A DNA stretch of 64,000 nt from Planctomycetota bacterium (lineage in GTDB: Bacteria > Planctomycetota > B15-G4): the NCBI GenBank assembly GCA_029245865.1, contig JAQWOM010000034.1:1-64000 (forward strand). Reading direction: 5' to 3'. A program made the translations under genes and the position numbers. Positions 30,885 through 40,051 of the stretch are shown piece by piece (position 1 is the first letter of the stretch; every line of letters begins with the position of its first letter). The notes beneath the pieces were generated by a model. That model was not told the DNA's origin. It ran no database searches and worked only from the letters and a program-made list of their open reading frames with translations.

Positions 30885-31194
30885 TCACTCGCTGGCCGTT
30901 GACCAAGATGTCCGCTGAAGAGCGGTAGGCCATGGCGTTGGCCGGTGGAGTGTCATACTCTCCGGCCAGAGCCAGTCTCGGGGCCAAAGAGGGCTCAATC
31001 CTGGCTCGGATTCTGTCGTGACAGCTGGGTTCTAACCGGCTCTCGAGGCGGGGGCTTGTCATCTGCCAAGGCGGTCTTGAGAAGCGTTTTGGGAAGGATC
31101 TCCGCCGGGAGCAATATGCAGGCATAATGCATTCCACGTCTCTGGCGGTGGATCCGCCTGAGTCAGTAAACCGCTCTCCCTTTGCCGCGCTTCC
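30885..31194. other. 310-base intergenic region
   Basis: No gene with a convincing start and codon pattern. It holds a strong hairpin (30939-30968), several GGCTC-containing inverted segments, and a CATAAT -10-like box at 31123-31128 without a good -35. It presumably contains the end of the FG-GAP transcript and the promoter of the radical SAM/glycosyltransferase cluster. Confidence 0.6.
30939..30968. terminator. Strong hairpin after the FG-GAP gene
   Basis: TGGCCGG pairs with CCGGCCA, and after a one-base bulge GGAGT pairs with ACTCT (one G-T wobble) around a GTCAT loop. It starts 55 bases after the stop codon. No T run follows, so intrinsic termination is uncertain; mRNA protection is the alternative. 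Confidence 0.4.
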
Positions 31195-32691
31195 ATGAGT
31201 TTTCCCAGACCTGCCGTTTCTCCGAGCGACAGACGGCTCACGCTCGTGGTGCCTCCGGTGACTGCAGAAGACCGTTACGGCCCCATGGCCTCGGCTGGTA
31301 ACTCGCTTCCTCCTCATGCGTTTCTCTATCTCGGGGCGGTGGCACGCCAGGCCGGTTGGTCGGTCGAGATCGTGGATGGCCCCGCTTACGGTTTCGGGAT
31401 TGAGGGCTGTGCGCAACGCGTACTGGAAACAAGGCCTTCCGTCGTGGGGTTTACGACGACGACCATGAGCATCGCGAAGGCCGCGCGTGTGGCAGAGGTT
31501 CTGCGGGCCCAGAGCCCGGACACGATGATCATGGTCGGTGGCCCACACATCACGGCACTTCCCGTCGAGACGATGGAACGCCTTCCTGTCTTTGACCTGG
31601 GGTGTGTGGGCGAAGGCGAGGCTGCCTTGCTGGAGACGCTGCGTTGCCTTGAGTGTGCGGAAGATCCACGCAGCACTCCGGGCCTTGTTTGCCGCAAAGA
31701 TGATGGCCTGGTTGTGTCCAATCCACCTGCGGAATCGGAAGTTGACCTCGCCGAACTCCCGCCTTTGGCCTGGGACCTTCTGGACGATTTCCCGAACCGC
31801 TATCACGCAGCAGCCACCTATCTGAACAAGACTCCATTCAGTGACATCATTGTTTCGCGGGGTTGTCGGTACCGCTGCACTTTTTGCGACAACCAAACTT
31901 TTGGTCGGTCTATTCGCGCCTTACCCGTGGAGAAGATCCTCGAAAATATCGATCGACTCGTTCAGGAATACGGCATCAAGTCGATGTTCTTTACCGATGA
32001 CTCTCTCATGACTCTGCGTAGTGAGTTTGAAAAGGTTTGTGAAGGCTTGATCGAACGGAACTACGACCTTGAGTGGAGCATCAATGCGCGCACAAGCGAG
32101 ATTGACGAGGAAATCCTTGCGTTGATGAAGCGGGCCGGCTGCTGGCAAATCTCCTATGGAGTGGAGAGCGGTAGCTGGGAGATTCTCAAGCGGATCAAGA
32201 AGGCTGCAACGCCGCAAATGCAGGCCCGGGCGCTTCGATTGACGGCAGCCGCCGGGATCAAGAGCAATGCGTACATCATCATCGGCTTCCCGGGCGAAAC
32301 AGCGGAGACGCTTCGCGAGACGGAAGAGTTCCTCAAGTCGGTGCCTATCGACACATTGCGACTGACTTACTTCACACCTTTCCCAAACACCGACATCACG
32401 GGTGACCTGGCCCTTGACGGCGGAGAGGTCGTGGCGGATTGGACGCAGCTCAACTTCTACAACATCGCTTACATCCCGAAGGGCTTGACCCGGAAGGACC
32501 TGGAGCGCGCATACCGACGTATCATGTTGCGCTTCTACACGCGCCCTCGGGTTTTGACTTCCTTCCTTCCTCACCTTCTCATTCCGCGCAAGGCAGCCGC
32601 TCTGTTTCGTGGCACATTCGGGTTGAGCAAGCTTCTCATTCAAGGCCCCGGCACTCCGAAGAAGGCGGTGACGGGGGAGTGCCACAGCTGA
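31195..32691 (+). CDS. Cobalamin-binding-type radical SAM protein (first of cluster)
   Basis: 498 residues. Residues about 15-150 form a Rossmann-like B12-binding-type domain (LTLVVPPVTAEDR, PSVVGFTTTTMSIAKAARVAEVL, MIMVGGPHITALP). The radical SAM barrel begins at SRGCRYRCTFC, with C224, C228 and C231 as the CxxxCxxC ligands of the 4Fe-4S cluster, then FFTDDSLM and GVESGSWEILKRIKK. This class (BchE/P-methylase-like) performs methylations, cyclisations or other radical chemistry; product unknown. The C-terminal helical region (RRIMLRFYTRPRVL) is typical of members near glycosyltransferases. First gene of a five-gene run. Confidence 0.88.
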   Translation: MSFPRPAVSPSDRRLTLVVPPVTAEDRYGPMASAGNSLPPHAFLYLGAVARQAGWSVEIVDGPAYGFGIEGCAQRVLETRPSVVGFTTTTMSIAKAARVAEVLRAQSPDTMIMVGGPHITALPVETMERLPVFDLGCVGEGEAALLETLRCLECAEDPRSTPGLVCRKDDGLVVSNPPAESEVDLAELPPLAWDLLDDFPNRYHAAATYLNKTPFSDIIVSRGCRYRCTFCDNQTFGRSIRALPVEKILENIDRLVQEYGIKSMFFTDDSLMTLRSEFEKVCEGLIERNYDLEWSINARTSEIDEEILALMKRAGCWQISYGVESGSWEILKRIKKAATPQMQARALRLTAAAGIKSNAYIIIGFPGETAETLRETEEFLKSVPIDTLRLTYFTPFPNTDITGDLALDGGEVVADWTQLNFYNIAYIPKGLTRKDLERAYRRIMLRFYTRPRVLTSFLPHLLIPRKAAALFRGTFGLSKLLIQGPGTPKKAVTGECHS

Positions 32692-32698
32692 GGGGGTC

Positions 32699-33976
32699 AT
32701 GAAGACCCGGACGATGATTCGGCTCGACGCTGCGTTGGGGCTGCCGTTGTGCGCGCTCGCGTTTCTCGCGAGCCTGCCGCGACGAGTCTGGATTCGATTC
32801 CTTGGGGGGGCCTCAAGGCGCCGAAGTCGACCGGCAACTTCTGCCTTGGAGCCAGTGCAGCGCATCCTTGTGATCAAATTCCTTGGCATGGGAAGCATCT
32901 TGCTGGCCACTCCGTTGTTGAAACGGCTCGCCGCGGCTTACCCAGATGCTCGCATCACCTTTCTCACGCTCGAATCCAATGCGGAGCTTGTGCGCCGCCT
33001 GGATTGGGTCGATGACATTGTTGTGGTGCCGAGGGGGCGCTTGTTCCAGCTCTTGCTCGCGGTTCCGGGCCTGCTCCTGAAATTGCGGAGAAAACGCTTC
33101 GATCTGGCGCTCGATCTCGAGTTCTATTCACGCCTCAGCAACCTGGTGAGTTGGGGGAGTGGGGCGCGGAGGCGTGTGGGATTCTTCGTTCGGGCTCGGT
33201 GGCGGGGATCGCTTCTCACGGAAAGCGTCTACTTCAATTCTCGACTTCCGTATGCAGACGCTGTCCTTGCGTTGCTTCGCCCCCTCGCTCTCGACACTCC
33301 GGAAAAACCAAAGCCGATTGCTCCGCATTTTGACGCAGATCAAGAAGCGACTGCACTGACAAGGCTCGTCACCCTCGGCGTCCCGCAGGAGGGGACGTTG
33401 ATCGTTGTCAACGTCAATGCTTCCGACCTGTGTGTGGAGCGACGGTGGCCTGGAGATCGATTTGCGCGCCTGGTGGAACGGTTCGGCTCAGAAGTTTCAG
33501 CTGTCGATCGATTTGTTTTTATTGGTGCGCCCTCAGAGCGTTCCGACGTGAAGCTGGTGTTAGATCAGGTGGCGCCTCACATCCTGCCCTCATGCCTTGA
33601 CCTGTCAGGTAGGACGTCGCTGATGGAATTGACAGTCCTCCTGAAGCGCAGTGCTTTGCTGATCACGAACGACAGTGGTCCGATGCATCTGGCCGTTTCT
33701 CTGGATGTTCCCACGATCAGCTTCTTTGGTCCTGAAACACCGGATCTGTACGGGCCTCAGGGAGACAAACACCTGGTCTTCTATGAAAGGCATTGGTGTT
33801 CGCCATGCCTCAGTGTTTACAACGCGAAAATCGCTATGTGCCATGGACAAAATGAGTGCATGCAGCGGATTGAACTGGAGCAAGTGATCGCGAGAGCAGC
33901 CGTGTTTTGTCGCGAACGGGTCGGATTGGCTCCTGCGCGTATCGCCTCGAGAGGGGCGCGCAACCGCGATGGATAA
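32699..33976 (+). CDS. Glycosyltransferase family 9 (heptosyltransferase-like)
   Basis: 425 residues; GAGGGGG precedes the ATG. The GT-B fold is seen in ILVIKFLGMGSILLATPLLKRL (acceptor half) and ITNDSGPMHLAVSLDVPTISFFGPETPDLYGP (GT9 donor signature). Four cysteines near the end (WCSPC...MCHGQNEC) may bind metal or form disulphides, as in a subset of GT9. The first 45 residues are hydrophobic/basic and may hold it at the membrane. GT9 enzymes add heptose or related sugars to lipid-linked acceptors; the substrate here is unknown. The stop overlaps the next start by 8 bases. Confidence 0.9.
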   Translation: MKTRTMIRLDAALGLPLCALAFLASLPRRVWIRFLGGASRRRSRPATSALEPVQRILVIKFLGMGSILLATPLLKRLAAAYPDARITFLTLESNAELVRRLDWVDDIVVVPRGRLFQLLLAVPGLLLKLRRKRFDLALDLEFYSRLSNLVSWGSGARRRVGFFVRARWRGSLLTESVYFNSRLPYADAVLALLRPLALDTPEKPKPIAPHFDADQEATALTRLVTLGVPQEGTLIVVNVNASDLCVERRWPGDRFARLVERFGSEVSAVDRFVFIGAPSERSDVKLVLDQVAPHILPSCLDLSGRTSLMELTVLLKRSALLITNDSGPMHLAVSLDVPTISFFGPETPDLYGPQGDKHLVFYERHWCSPCLSVYNAKIAMCHGQNECMQRIELEQVIARAAVFCRERVGLAPARIASRGARNRDG

Positions 33977-35360
33977 TAAGCCGTGTGTTCTTCTCCTCGT
34001 GCCTCCTGCGCGCGACGTTGTCATTCGCGACTACTACTGCAGCAAGACCAGTCAGGCGAACTATCTCCATCCACCTCTCGACCTGGCCGTTCAGGGTGGA
34101 TGGCTGCGCAAATATGGCTTCGAACCCAGGCTGCTTGATGCCACCGTTGACCGACTGTCGATTCACGACGCACTCGCGGAGGCCGTGAAGGCTGCTCCGA
34201 TTGCTGTGTTCGCGTTGGCAGGCGCTGTGTCATGGGAGGGTGATGCACCCTTTTTGGAAGCAGTGGCTCGTGACACAGGCGTGCCTGTTTATGCCGGTGG
34301 CGATCTGTTCATGGAAAATGCGAGCGAGGCACTCGCAGACGCTCCTTTTCTCTCCGGCGTTCTGACGGACTTCACCAGCGACGAACTGGCCCGGTACCTT
34401 CAGAGCGAAGAATTTGAGCGGGACGCCCTCGTGCTTTCGGGCGACGAGGGACATGCTTTCCGCCGCACTCGGGGAGCGCGGCCGATCCCGGTGCCCGCAC
34501 ACGATCTCTTCCTGGGGCACGATTACCGCTACGCCTTTGCTCGTGGGTTGCCCATTGCAGGCGTCTACGTTGGATACGGCTGTCCATACACCTGCAGCTT
34601 TTGCATCACTGGCGAACTCGGATCTTCGGTGCGCCCGGTCGAGAATGTCATGCAAGAACTGCGCGCGCTGCGCGGACTTGGAGTACGCGAACTCTTTGTC
34701 CAGGATCAGTGTTTCGGTCAGCCTCGTGCTCCCTTCGAGGCCTTGCTCGATGCCATGATCGAAGAAGATCTGGGCTTCGGCTGGTGGACCTTCACGCGAG
34801 TCGATGTCCTGGATCGCGAGATGGCGCGCAAGATGAAGGCAGCCGGGTGTCACACCGTGATTCTCGGCGTGGAGTCTTCCTCTGCTGAGATCCTGGAGAA
34901 GCACCGCAAAGGGTATGGGACCCAATTGGTGAGGGAATGCTTCGAACTCGCCGAGTCAGAAGGCCTGCATACAGCCGCGACGTTCATCTTGGGGCTGCCG
35001 GAAGAGACGCCTGAGAGTCTTCAGGCCACCATCGATTTTGCATGTTCCTTGCCTGCGGACTACGCATCCTTCAACGTAGCGGTTCCTCGAGCGGGCACGC
35101 GGTTGCGGGAGGTTGCCGTGAAAGATGGTCTGGTAGATGACGATCTGATCGTTATGGATCAGTCTGGTTTTGAACCAACTCTTTCAACGCGTGGCTTGAC
35201 GCCAGATGATCTGCGTCGCTGGCGTCGCCGAGCCGTTCGCTCGTTCTACTTCCGGCCCAGCTATCTCTGGCGGCGCCTCCGCCACCTACGCAGCGCTTGC
35301 GAAGCTCGCACCCAGGCTCGAGAGGCGTGGGCTCTCCTGAGGAACCTCGCGTTCAAATGA
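33969..35360 (+). CDS. Cobalamin-binding-type radical SAM protein (second of cluster)
   Basis: 463 residues. N-terminal B12-binding-like domain (CVLLLVPPARDVVIRDYYC, FALAGAVSWEGDAPFL), more divergent than in the gene at 31195. The radical SAM centre is GYGCPYTCSFC with C205, C209 and C212, followed by FVQDQCFG, GVESSSAEILEKHRKGY and TFILGLPEETPESLQ. The C-terminus is Arg-rich (RRWRRRAVRSFYFRPSYLWRRLRHLRS). It is not a copy of the first enzyme, so the two probably catalyse different steps. It overlaps the GT9 gene and, as ATGA, the following giant gene. Confidence 0.88.
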   Translation: MDNKPCVLLLVPPARDVVIRDYYCSKTSQANYLHPPLDLAVQGGWLRKYGFEPRLLDATVDRLSIHDALAEAVKAAPIAVFALAGAVSWEGDAPFLEAVARDTGVPVYAGGDLFMENASEALADAPFLSGVLTDFTSDELARYLQSEEFERDALVLSGDEGHAFRRTRGARPIPVPAHDLFLGHDYRYAFARGLPIAGVYVGYGCPYTCSFCITGELGSSVRPVENVMQELRALRGLGVRELFVQDQCFGQPRAPFEALLDAMIEEDLGFGWWTFTRVDVLDREMARKMKAAGCHTVILGVESSSAEILEKHRKGYGTQLVRECFELAESEGLHTAATFILGLPEETPESLQATIDFACSLPADYASFNVAVPRAGTRLREVAVKDGLVDDDLIVMDQSGFEPTLSTRGLTPDDLRRWRRRAVRSFYFRPSYLWRRLRHLRSACEARTQAREAWALLRNLAFK

Positions 35361-38300
35361 CCGTCGGTCGCCGCAAGCTCGGCTTGCTTTTCATTCTGGT
35401 CGTCGCACTCGCGGTCCGTCTGGCCGTTCACGACGAGTTTCAGTCTGCGGCAGATACTTACGCCCCTGTTGTTGATTCAGAGGCCTACCTGCTGCAAGCG
35501 TTGCGCGTCGCACAGGGCCGGGACATTTCCGATGACATCTACTTCCAGGCTCCTCTGTATCCGTGGGTCCTGGGGTTGACTTGCCGGTTGCTTGGCACCG
35601 GAACGGATCTGCCTGTGCGCGATGTTGAGCGCGTTGAAGAACTGCCCCCGGAGGTGGTGAGCGAGGTTCGTTCCGTGGGGGCGTGTCTCAATCTGATTCT
35701 AGGTCTGCTGGTGGTCGCCATGGTCTGGCGACTCGGGGAGAGGCTCTTCTCCGAGGGGGCCGGTGTCGTCGCTGGTCTGCTCGCGGCGCTCTACGCGCCT
35801 TCGATGTTCTACGAGGGGCACTTGTTGAAAGTGACCCTGTCCTTGATCTTCATACCCTGGGCCGTGCTCGCTGCGGCGAGAGCTGCTCGCCGGGGGACTT
35901 CTCGTGCCTGGGTTTGGTGCGGTCTCGCACTTGGCCTTGGCAGCCTCGTGCGCGGAAACCTGCAAGTGTTGATTCCTGTGGCGGTCGCCGGGCTGTTGAT
36001 TGCCGGGTTGCGGGCAAAGCGACTGGGCCCTGCATTCGCTCAGGCCGCCCTCCTGGTGCTGGGCGTGGCCATGGTCTTGGCCCCTGTGGCGGTTCGCAAT
36101 TCAGTCGTCGAGGGGCGCCCTGTGCTGTCGACGGCAGCAGCGGGGACGGCCTTCTGGTTGTGCAACAACTCCGGCAATTCGACAGGGCTTGTGGAGTTCA
36201 CGCCCTTGAACAGGCAGGTGCCTCTGCACGAGCACGAAGACTGGACAGCCCTGACCGAGAGTTCCATCGGTCGTTCTGTGACGCCTGCGGAGGTCAGCAG
36301 TTTCTGGATGCGCCGCGCCTGGAATGACATCTCTTCTGACCCGGGCCGGTGGCTGTTTGTTGAGCTTCGAAAGCTGGGGCTCCTCTTTTCCCGTTATGAG
36401 GCGCCCGACAACACCTCTTTTCAGATGGCAGAAGAGGAAAGCCTCGTCTTGAGTGTGACGCCGTCGCGTTACAGCACGGTGTTGCCCTTGGCGCTGGGAG
36501 GCATGTTGCTTGCTTGGCTCTGGCGGCACCGGCGTGAGGAAGGGTGTCGCGCTCGTCAACTGGGTCAAAGGGCGCTTGCCTTGGCCCTGATCGGCTATGT
36601 AGCCAGTCTCTTGATGTTCAACATGAGCTCTCGATTCAGGATGCCAGTCGTTGTGCCTGCCATGGTCTACGCGGGTTATCTCCTCGCAAGTTTGCGGGCG
36701 CTGGCAAGCCGTGATGTGCGTGGGGCGCTCCGGGCCGCTCTGGCGGCTGTTGTCTTGCTCGGCCTTGTTCTCGGCCATGTTTCAGAAGGGGCGCTCGGCC
36801 CGCTCGACGATGTTGAAAAGTCTGCGCACCGCGTGACGCGCCTCATGAATCGAGCGCAGGTGGCCCTCCGGCGAGGCGATGAGGCCGCCGCCCGCCTCGA
36901 TCTCCAGCGTGCACTTGAGATGGGGCGCAGCGTTGGAAAAGTGGCGCCGGACGTTTTGGTCTTGATGGGGGCTTTAGATCGAAACGAAGCGTTTCGTGCA
37001 GAAGCTGCTGGCAACCAAGAAGAAGCGACTTTGGCGCGCGCGCTTTCCGCCAAGGCCATGCGTCTCGCGCTCGATGCTCAGCCAGCACACGGTGGGGCTC
37101 ACCGTATGGCGGGCATGTTGGATTACGACGAAGGCAGGTGGAGTGCCGCGGCAGAATCCTTCCGGTCTGCGATTGCACAGACACCTCTCGACCGTGAAGC
37201 GCGCCTCATGCTGGTCCTGAGCCTCTTGAACATGGATTCGGACCAGGAAGCGCTTCAGGAAGCCCTGAGCGAGTCCATCTCTCTGATTGCGCATCGACCG
37301 GGGCATGACGATGGTCATGGGCTGGCTGCGATGGCTGCTTGGCAGTTGGGCCGGGAAGATGCGGCCCGAGTGCATCTTGAGCGCTACGAAGCTCTCGTCG
37401 AAGAGGGAGCCGGGAGCGCACGCCTTCCTCCTCAACCTCTCTTCGCGGCCATGCGGCGGTCAGGAGAGTTCTTCGAGAGCGTCGACACATCTTTCGCAAG
37501 TCTGCAATCAGGCGGCGAGAGGGCCGACACGATCCTGGAAGTAAATGGTGGCGGCATGGCGTTGTTCGATGCAGATGGGGACGGCGACCAAGACGTCCTC
37601 CTCGTGAGCCCTGGCGCATATCCAGAAAGCGGTGCCGTGGTCGGTGGGACGAATCGCCTTTACAGGAATGAAGGTGGATGGGCATTCACGGATGTGACCG
37701 CGGGAAGCGGCGTCGACGTGCCTTTCTGGTGCAATGGCGTCGCGGTCGGCGATTTCGACAGTGACGGTCGTCGCGATCTGTACCTCACATGTCACGGCCC
37801 GAATGTGCTCTTGCGCAATCTAGGTGACATGCAATTTGAGGTCGTGCCGGACGCCGCTGGAGCCTCTGGGGGCACGGCATGGAGCACGTCCGCCGTCTTT
37901 ACAGACCTGGATCGGGACGGTGATCCCGACCTGTACGTGGCGAATTACCTCACGCTGGATCCAAGCTCACCGCCGTTTCATGGCAAGGACGGCATGACGT
38001 GTGCGTGGAAGGGGATGCCCGTGATCTGTGGACCGCAGGGTCTGCAGCCGCAGGCTGATCTCTATTTTCGCAACGAGGGTGGCCTCTTTGCCGAGGCCTC
38101 GATGGCTCAGGGTTTCGAGGCAAAGCCCGGCTTTGGCCTCGGAGTGATTGACGGCGACTTCAATGAAGATGGTTGGCCCGATCTCTACGTGTCCAATGAT
38201 TCCACTCCGAACTTCCTTTTCCTCAGCGACGGCGAGGGTGGTGTTCAGGAGCGGGGGCTCCTCTCAGGGGCCGCGCTTTCGTCGCGTGGGAGGGAGCAGG

Positions 38301-39025
38301 CGGGGATGGGCCTCGCAGCCGGAGACCTGACCGGCAATCAGCATGAAGACCTGCTGGTGACCAACTTCTCCATGGAGCCCAATGCGCTCTATCTGAACGA
38401 CGGTCAGGCACACTTCGAGGATGATTCAGATCCGTCGGGCATCGGCGGGTCTTCCCGGAAGCGACTCGGTTGGGGAGCCGCTTTTGTGGACGTGGATCTC
38501 GACGGCGATCTCGACGTGATCACGGCGAACGGTCACGTTTACTACCAGGCAGATGAGCCCGGGACAGACACATCTTATGCGCAACCGGATAGCCTCTGGC
38601 TCAACGAGGGCTCCGGATCTTTCCGTGTCGCTGCATGGCCTGGCGAAGAACCTGCGGTGAGTCGCGCCCTGGCAACGGGTGATCTCGACGACGACGGTCT
38701 CACCGATCTGGTGATCGCTCGGCGCTCAGGTGCTCCCGCGGTTTGGCGAGGACTGGGGGCCGGCGGTCAGACCCTGCAACTCTCTCTCCTGGGGCCCGCA
38801 GGAAATCCAGATGCCGTGGGAGCGAAGGTCCAGTTCACAGATGCATCCGGAGTGCGCACGTGGCATGTTCGGGCCAGTGCAGGGTTTCAGGCAAGTGCTG
38901 ACCCGCGGCCAGTGTTTGCGTGGAGGGGGCCAGGGCAGTTGCGTGTGCAGACACTCGAGGGGAAGCAGATCGAACGCGAGATTCTTGAACCGGGTCGGGT
39001 CGAGTTGGATGTCACAGGTCCATGA
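35357..39025 (+). CDS. GT-C-like membrane transferase / TPR / FG-GAP propeller / UnbV fusion
   Basis: 1222 residues from ATG 35357, overlapping the previous stop. Residues about 5-475 are a multi-helix membrane domain resembling ArnT/PMT-type GT39-like transferases: an early acidic loop (PVVDSEAYLLQALRVAQG), then DIYFQAPLYPWVLG. Residues about 490-700 are TPR-like helical pairs. Residues about 725-1120 carry seven FG-GAP units (DADGDGDQD, DFDSDGRRD, DLDRDGDPD, DFNEDGWPD, DLTGNQHED, DVDLDGDLD, DLDDDGLTD). The last 80 or so residues match ASPIC/UnbV (NPDAVGAKVQFTDASG, VRASAGFQASADPRPVFAW). A lipid-linked sugar transferase carrying its own periplasmic binding head is inferred; I know of no characterised example. 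Confidence 0.85.
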   Translation: MTVGRRKLGLLFILVVALAVRLAVHDEFQSAADTYAPVVDSEAYLLQALRVAQGRDISDDIYFQAPLYPWVLGLTCRLLGTGTDLPVRDVERVEELPPEVVSEVRSVGACLNLILGLLVVAMVWRLGERLFSEGAGVVAGLLAALYAPSMFYEGHLLKVTLSLIFIPWAVLAAARAARRGTSRAWVWCGLALGLGSLVRGNLQVLIPVAVAGLLIAGLRAKRLGPAFAQAALLVLGVAMVLAPVAVRNSVVEGRPVLSTAAAGTAFWLCNNSGNSTGLVEFTPLNRQVPLHEHEDWTALTESSIGRSVTPAEVSSFWMRRAWNDISSDPGRWLFVELRKLGLLFSRYEAPDNTSFQMAEEESLVLSVTPSRYSTVLPLALGGMLLAWLWRHRREEGCRARQLGQRALALALIGYVASLLMFNMSSRFRMPVVVPAMVYAGYLLASLRALASRDVRGALRAALAAVVLLGLVLGHVSEGALGPLDDVEKSAHRVTRLMNRAQVALRRGDEAAARLDLQRALEMGRSVGKVAPDVLVLMGALDRNEAFRAEAAGNQEEATLARALSAKAMRLALDAQPAHGGAHRMAGMLDYDEGRWSAAAESFRSAIAQTPLDREARLMLVLSLLNMDSDQEALQEALSESISLIAHRPGHDDGHGLAAMAAWQLGREDAARVHLERYEALVEEGAGSARLPPQPLFAAMRRSGEFFESVDTSFASLQSGGERADTILEVNGGGMALFDADGDGDQDVLLVSPGAYPESGAVVGGTNRLYRNEGGWAFTDVTAGSGVDVPFWCNGVAVGDFDSDGRRDLYLTCHGPNVLLRNLGDMQFEVVPDAAGASGGTAWSTSAVFTDLDRDGDPDLYVANYLTLDPSSPPFHGKDGMTCAWKGMPVICGPQGLQPQADLYFRNEGGLFAEASMAQGFEAKPGFGLGVIDGDFNEDGWPDLYVSNDSTPNFLFLSDGEGGVQERGLLSGAALSSRGREQAGMGLAAGDLTGNQHEDLLVTNFSMEPNALYLNDGQAHFEDDSDPSGIGGSSRKRLGWGAAFVDVDLDGDLDVITANGHVYYQADEPGTDTSYAQPDSLWLNEGSGSFRVAAWPGEEPAVSRALATGDLDDDGLTDLVIARRSGAPAVWRGLGAGGQTLQLSLLGPAGNPDAVGAKVQFTDASGVRTWHVRASAGFQASADPRPVFAWRGPGQLRVQTLEGKQIEREILEPGRVELDVTGP

Positions 39026-39969
39026 TGTTGCGAACAAAACTGGCGCCCATCTTGACGTGCATCGCCTTGGTTGGCGCTTGCAGCGACAGCGAGGTGACGG
39101 AGGTCCACACATCTCCAGTTCTGGAGGGTCGGCTGCCGGACGCCTTTCCGCTGAGTGAGCGAGAGCTTGCGCAACTGAATCAGGCCAATCAGGCCATGTT
39201 GGCCGGCCTGCCGGAGCAGGTTCATCGCGTGCTGGGGGAATTGCTCACTCGAGACCCCATTCCTCCCGAAGTGCAGTTTGTGGCCGGCTCCGCGGCGTAC
39301 GAGCTTCATCAATACGGTGAGGCCATCGATCGAATCGGCGACGCTGTTCGGTCCGAGGCTGTGTACCTCTCGAATTCGAGCGCCCTTGGTTTCGCGCACC
39401 TGAAGCTTGGGGATTTTGACGCGGCTCGCACCGCATTCGGGCGCATCGTCGAGGTCGCTCCTCAAAAGCACAAAGCTCATTACGGATTGGGCCTGGCTGC
39501 CCTTTCTGTGGATGAGCTTGAGGATGCGCGCCGTTCGTTGCTGGAGGCATTGCGGCTTGCGCCGGATTACCTCAAGGCTCGCTTTGCTCTTGCTCGCCTG
39601 CTGAATGCTGAGGGGCGGCCTGAAGAGGCCCTGGATGAAGTCACCTTTGTCGTCGATCGCTGGCCCTCGCATGACGAAGCGCTGTATCTGAGAGGGCGCT
39701 TGCTGATGACGCTCGGCAGGGAAGAGGAGGCCGAGAGGATGTTCGCGCGCCATGAACTTGTGTACGCAGCCAATGAATCGCTCGGGGGGATCGCAGGCCG
39801 CCTGGGGACCTCTCTGGATAGCCCTGAACTGCGCCTGCAGATGGTCGAGTTGTACCTGAGTCTCGAAGACGTGCATGAGGCCCGCCGTTCCTTGTCGGCG
39901 GCTCTGAGCTTGTACCCAGGGCATCCGCTCCTGGAACGGGCTCGTGTCCGCCTTGCTGGCGGAGGGTGA
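39022..39969 (+). CDS. TPR lipoprotein
   Basis: 315 residues, ATG 39022 overlapping the previous stop (a second ATG at 39025). The signal peptide ends in a lipobox-like LVGAC, so C20 is probably lipidated. The rest is a TPR superhelix of about seven units (AHLKLGDFDAARTAFGRIVEVAP, LGLAALSVDELEDARRSLLEALRLAP, ARLLNAEGRPEEALDEV). It likely scaffolds an envelope complex and, given the overlap and matching TPRs, may partner the giant fusion protein. It closes the five-gene run. Confidence 0.85.
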   Translation: MMLRTKLAPILTCIALVGACSDSEVTEVHTSPVLEGRLPDAFPLSERELAQLNQANQAMLAGLPEQVHRVLGELLTRDPIPPEVQFVAGSAAYELHQYGEAIDRIGDAVRSEAVYLSNSSALGFAHLKLGDFDAARTAFGRIVEVAPQKHKAHYGLGLAALSVDELEDARRSLLEALRLAPDYLKARFALARLLNAEGRPEEALDEVTFVVDRWPSHDEALYLRGRLLMTLGREEEAERMFARHELVYAANESLGGIAGRLGTSLDSPELRLQMVELYLSLEDVHEARRSLSAALSLYPGHPLLERARVRLAGGG

Positions 39970-40006
39970 CCGAGGCAGAGGCGTGCTAACCGAGTGGAGT
40001 GTCGCG

Positions 40007-40034
40007 TTGTTCCGGCCTCAAGCGTCGTTAGGAT
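40007..40034 (+). promoter_or_regulatory. pyk: Candidate promoter of pyk
   Basis: TTGTTC at 40007-40012 and TAGGAT at 40029-40034, 16-base spacer. Three of six and four of six consensus matches. The 16-base dyad just downstream would cover the start of transcription. Confidence 0.3.
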
Positions 40035-40035
40035 G

Positions 40036-40051
40036 AGATCTTCAAAGATCT
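40036..40051. promoter_or_regulatory. Perfect dyad before the pyk ribosome binding site
   Basis: AGATCTT-CA-AAGATCT, seven perfect pairs around two bases, directly followed by the GGCGGAGGG ribosome binding site of pyk. A two-base centre is too tight for an RNA hairpin loop, so a dimeric repressor operator is the better reading. Function inferred only. Confidence 0.4.

Noticed and set aside
30712-31896. Minus-strand open frame crossing the 310-base gap
   Set aside because: Overlaps the ends of two well-supported plus-strand genes, and its translation is Arg/His-rich without domain features; only a short stretch inside the gap looks protein-like.
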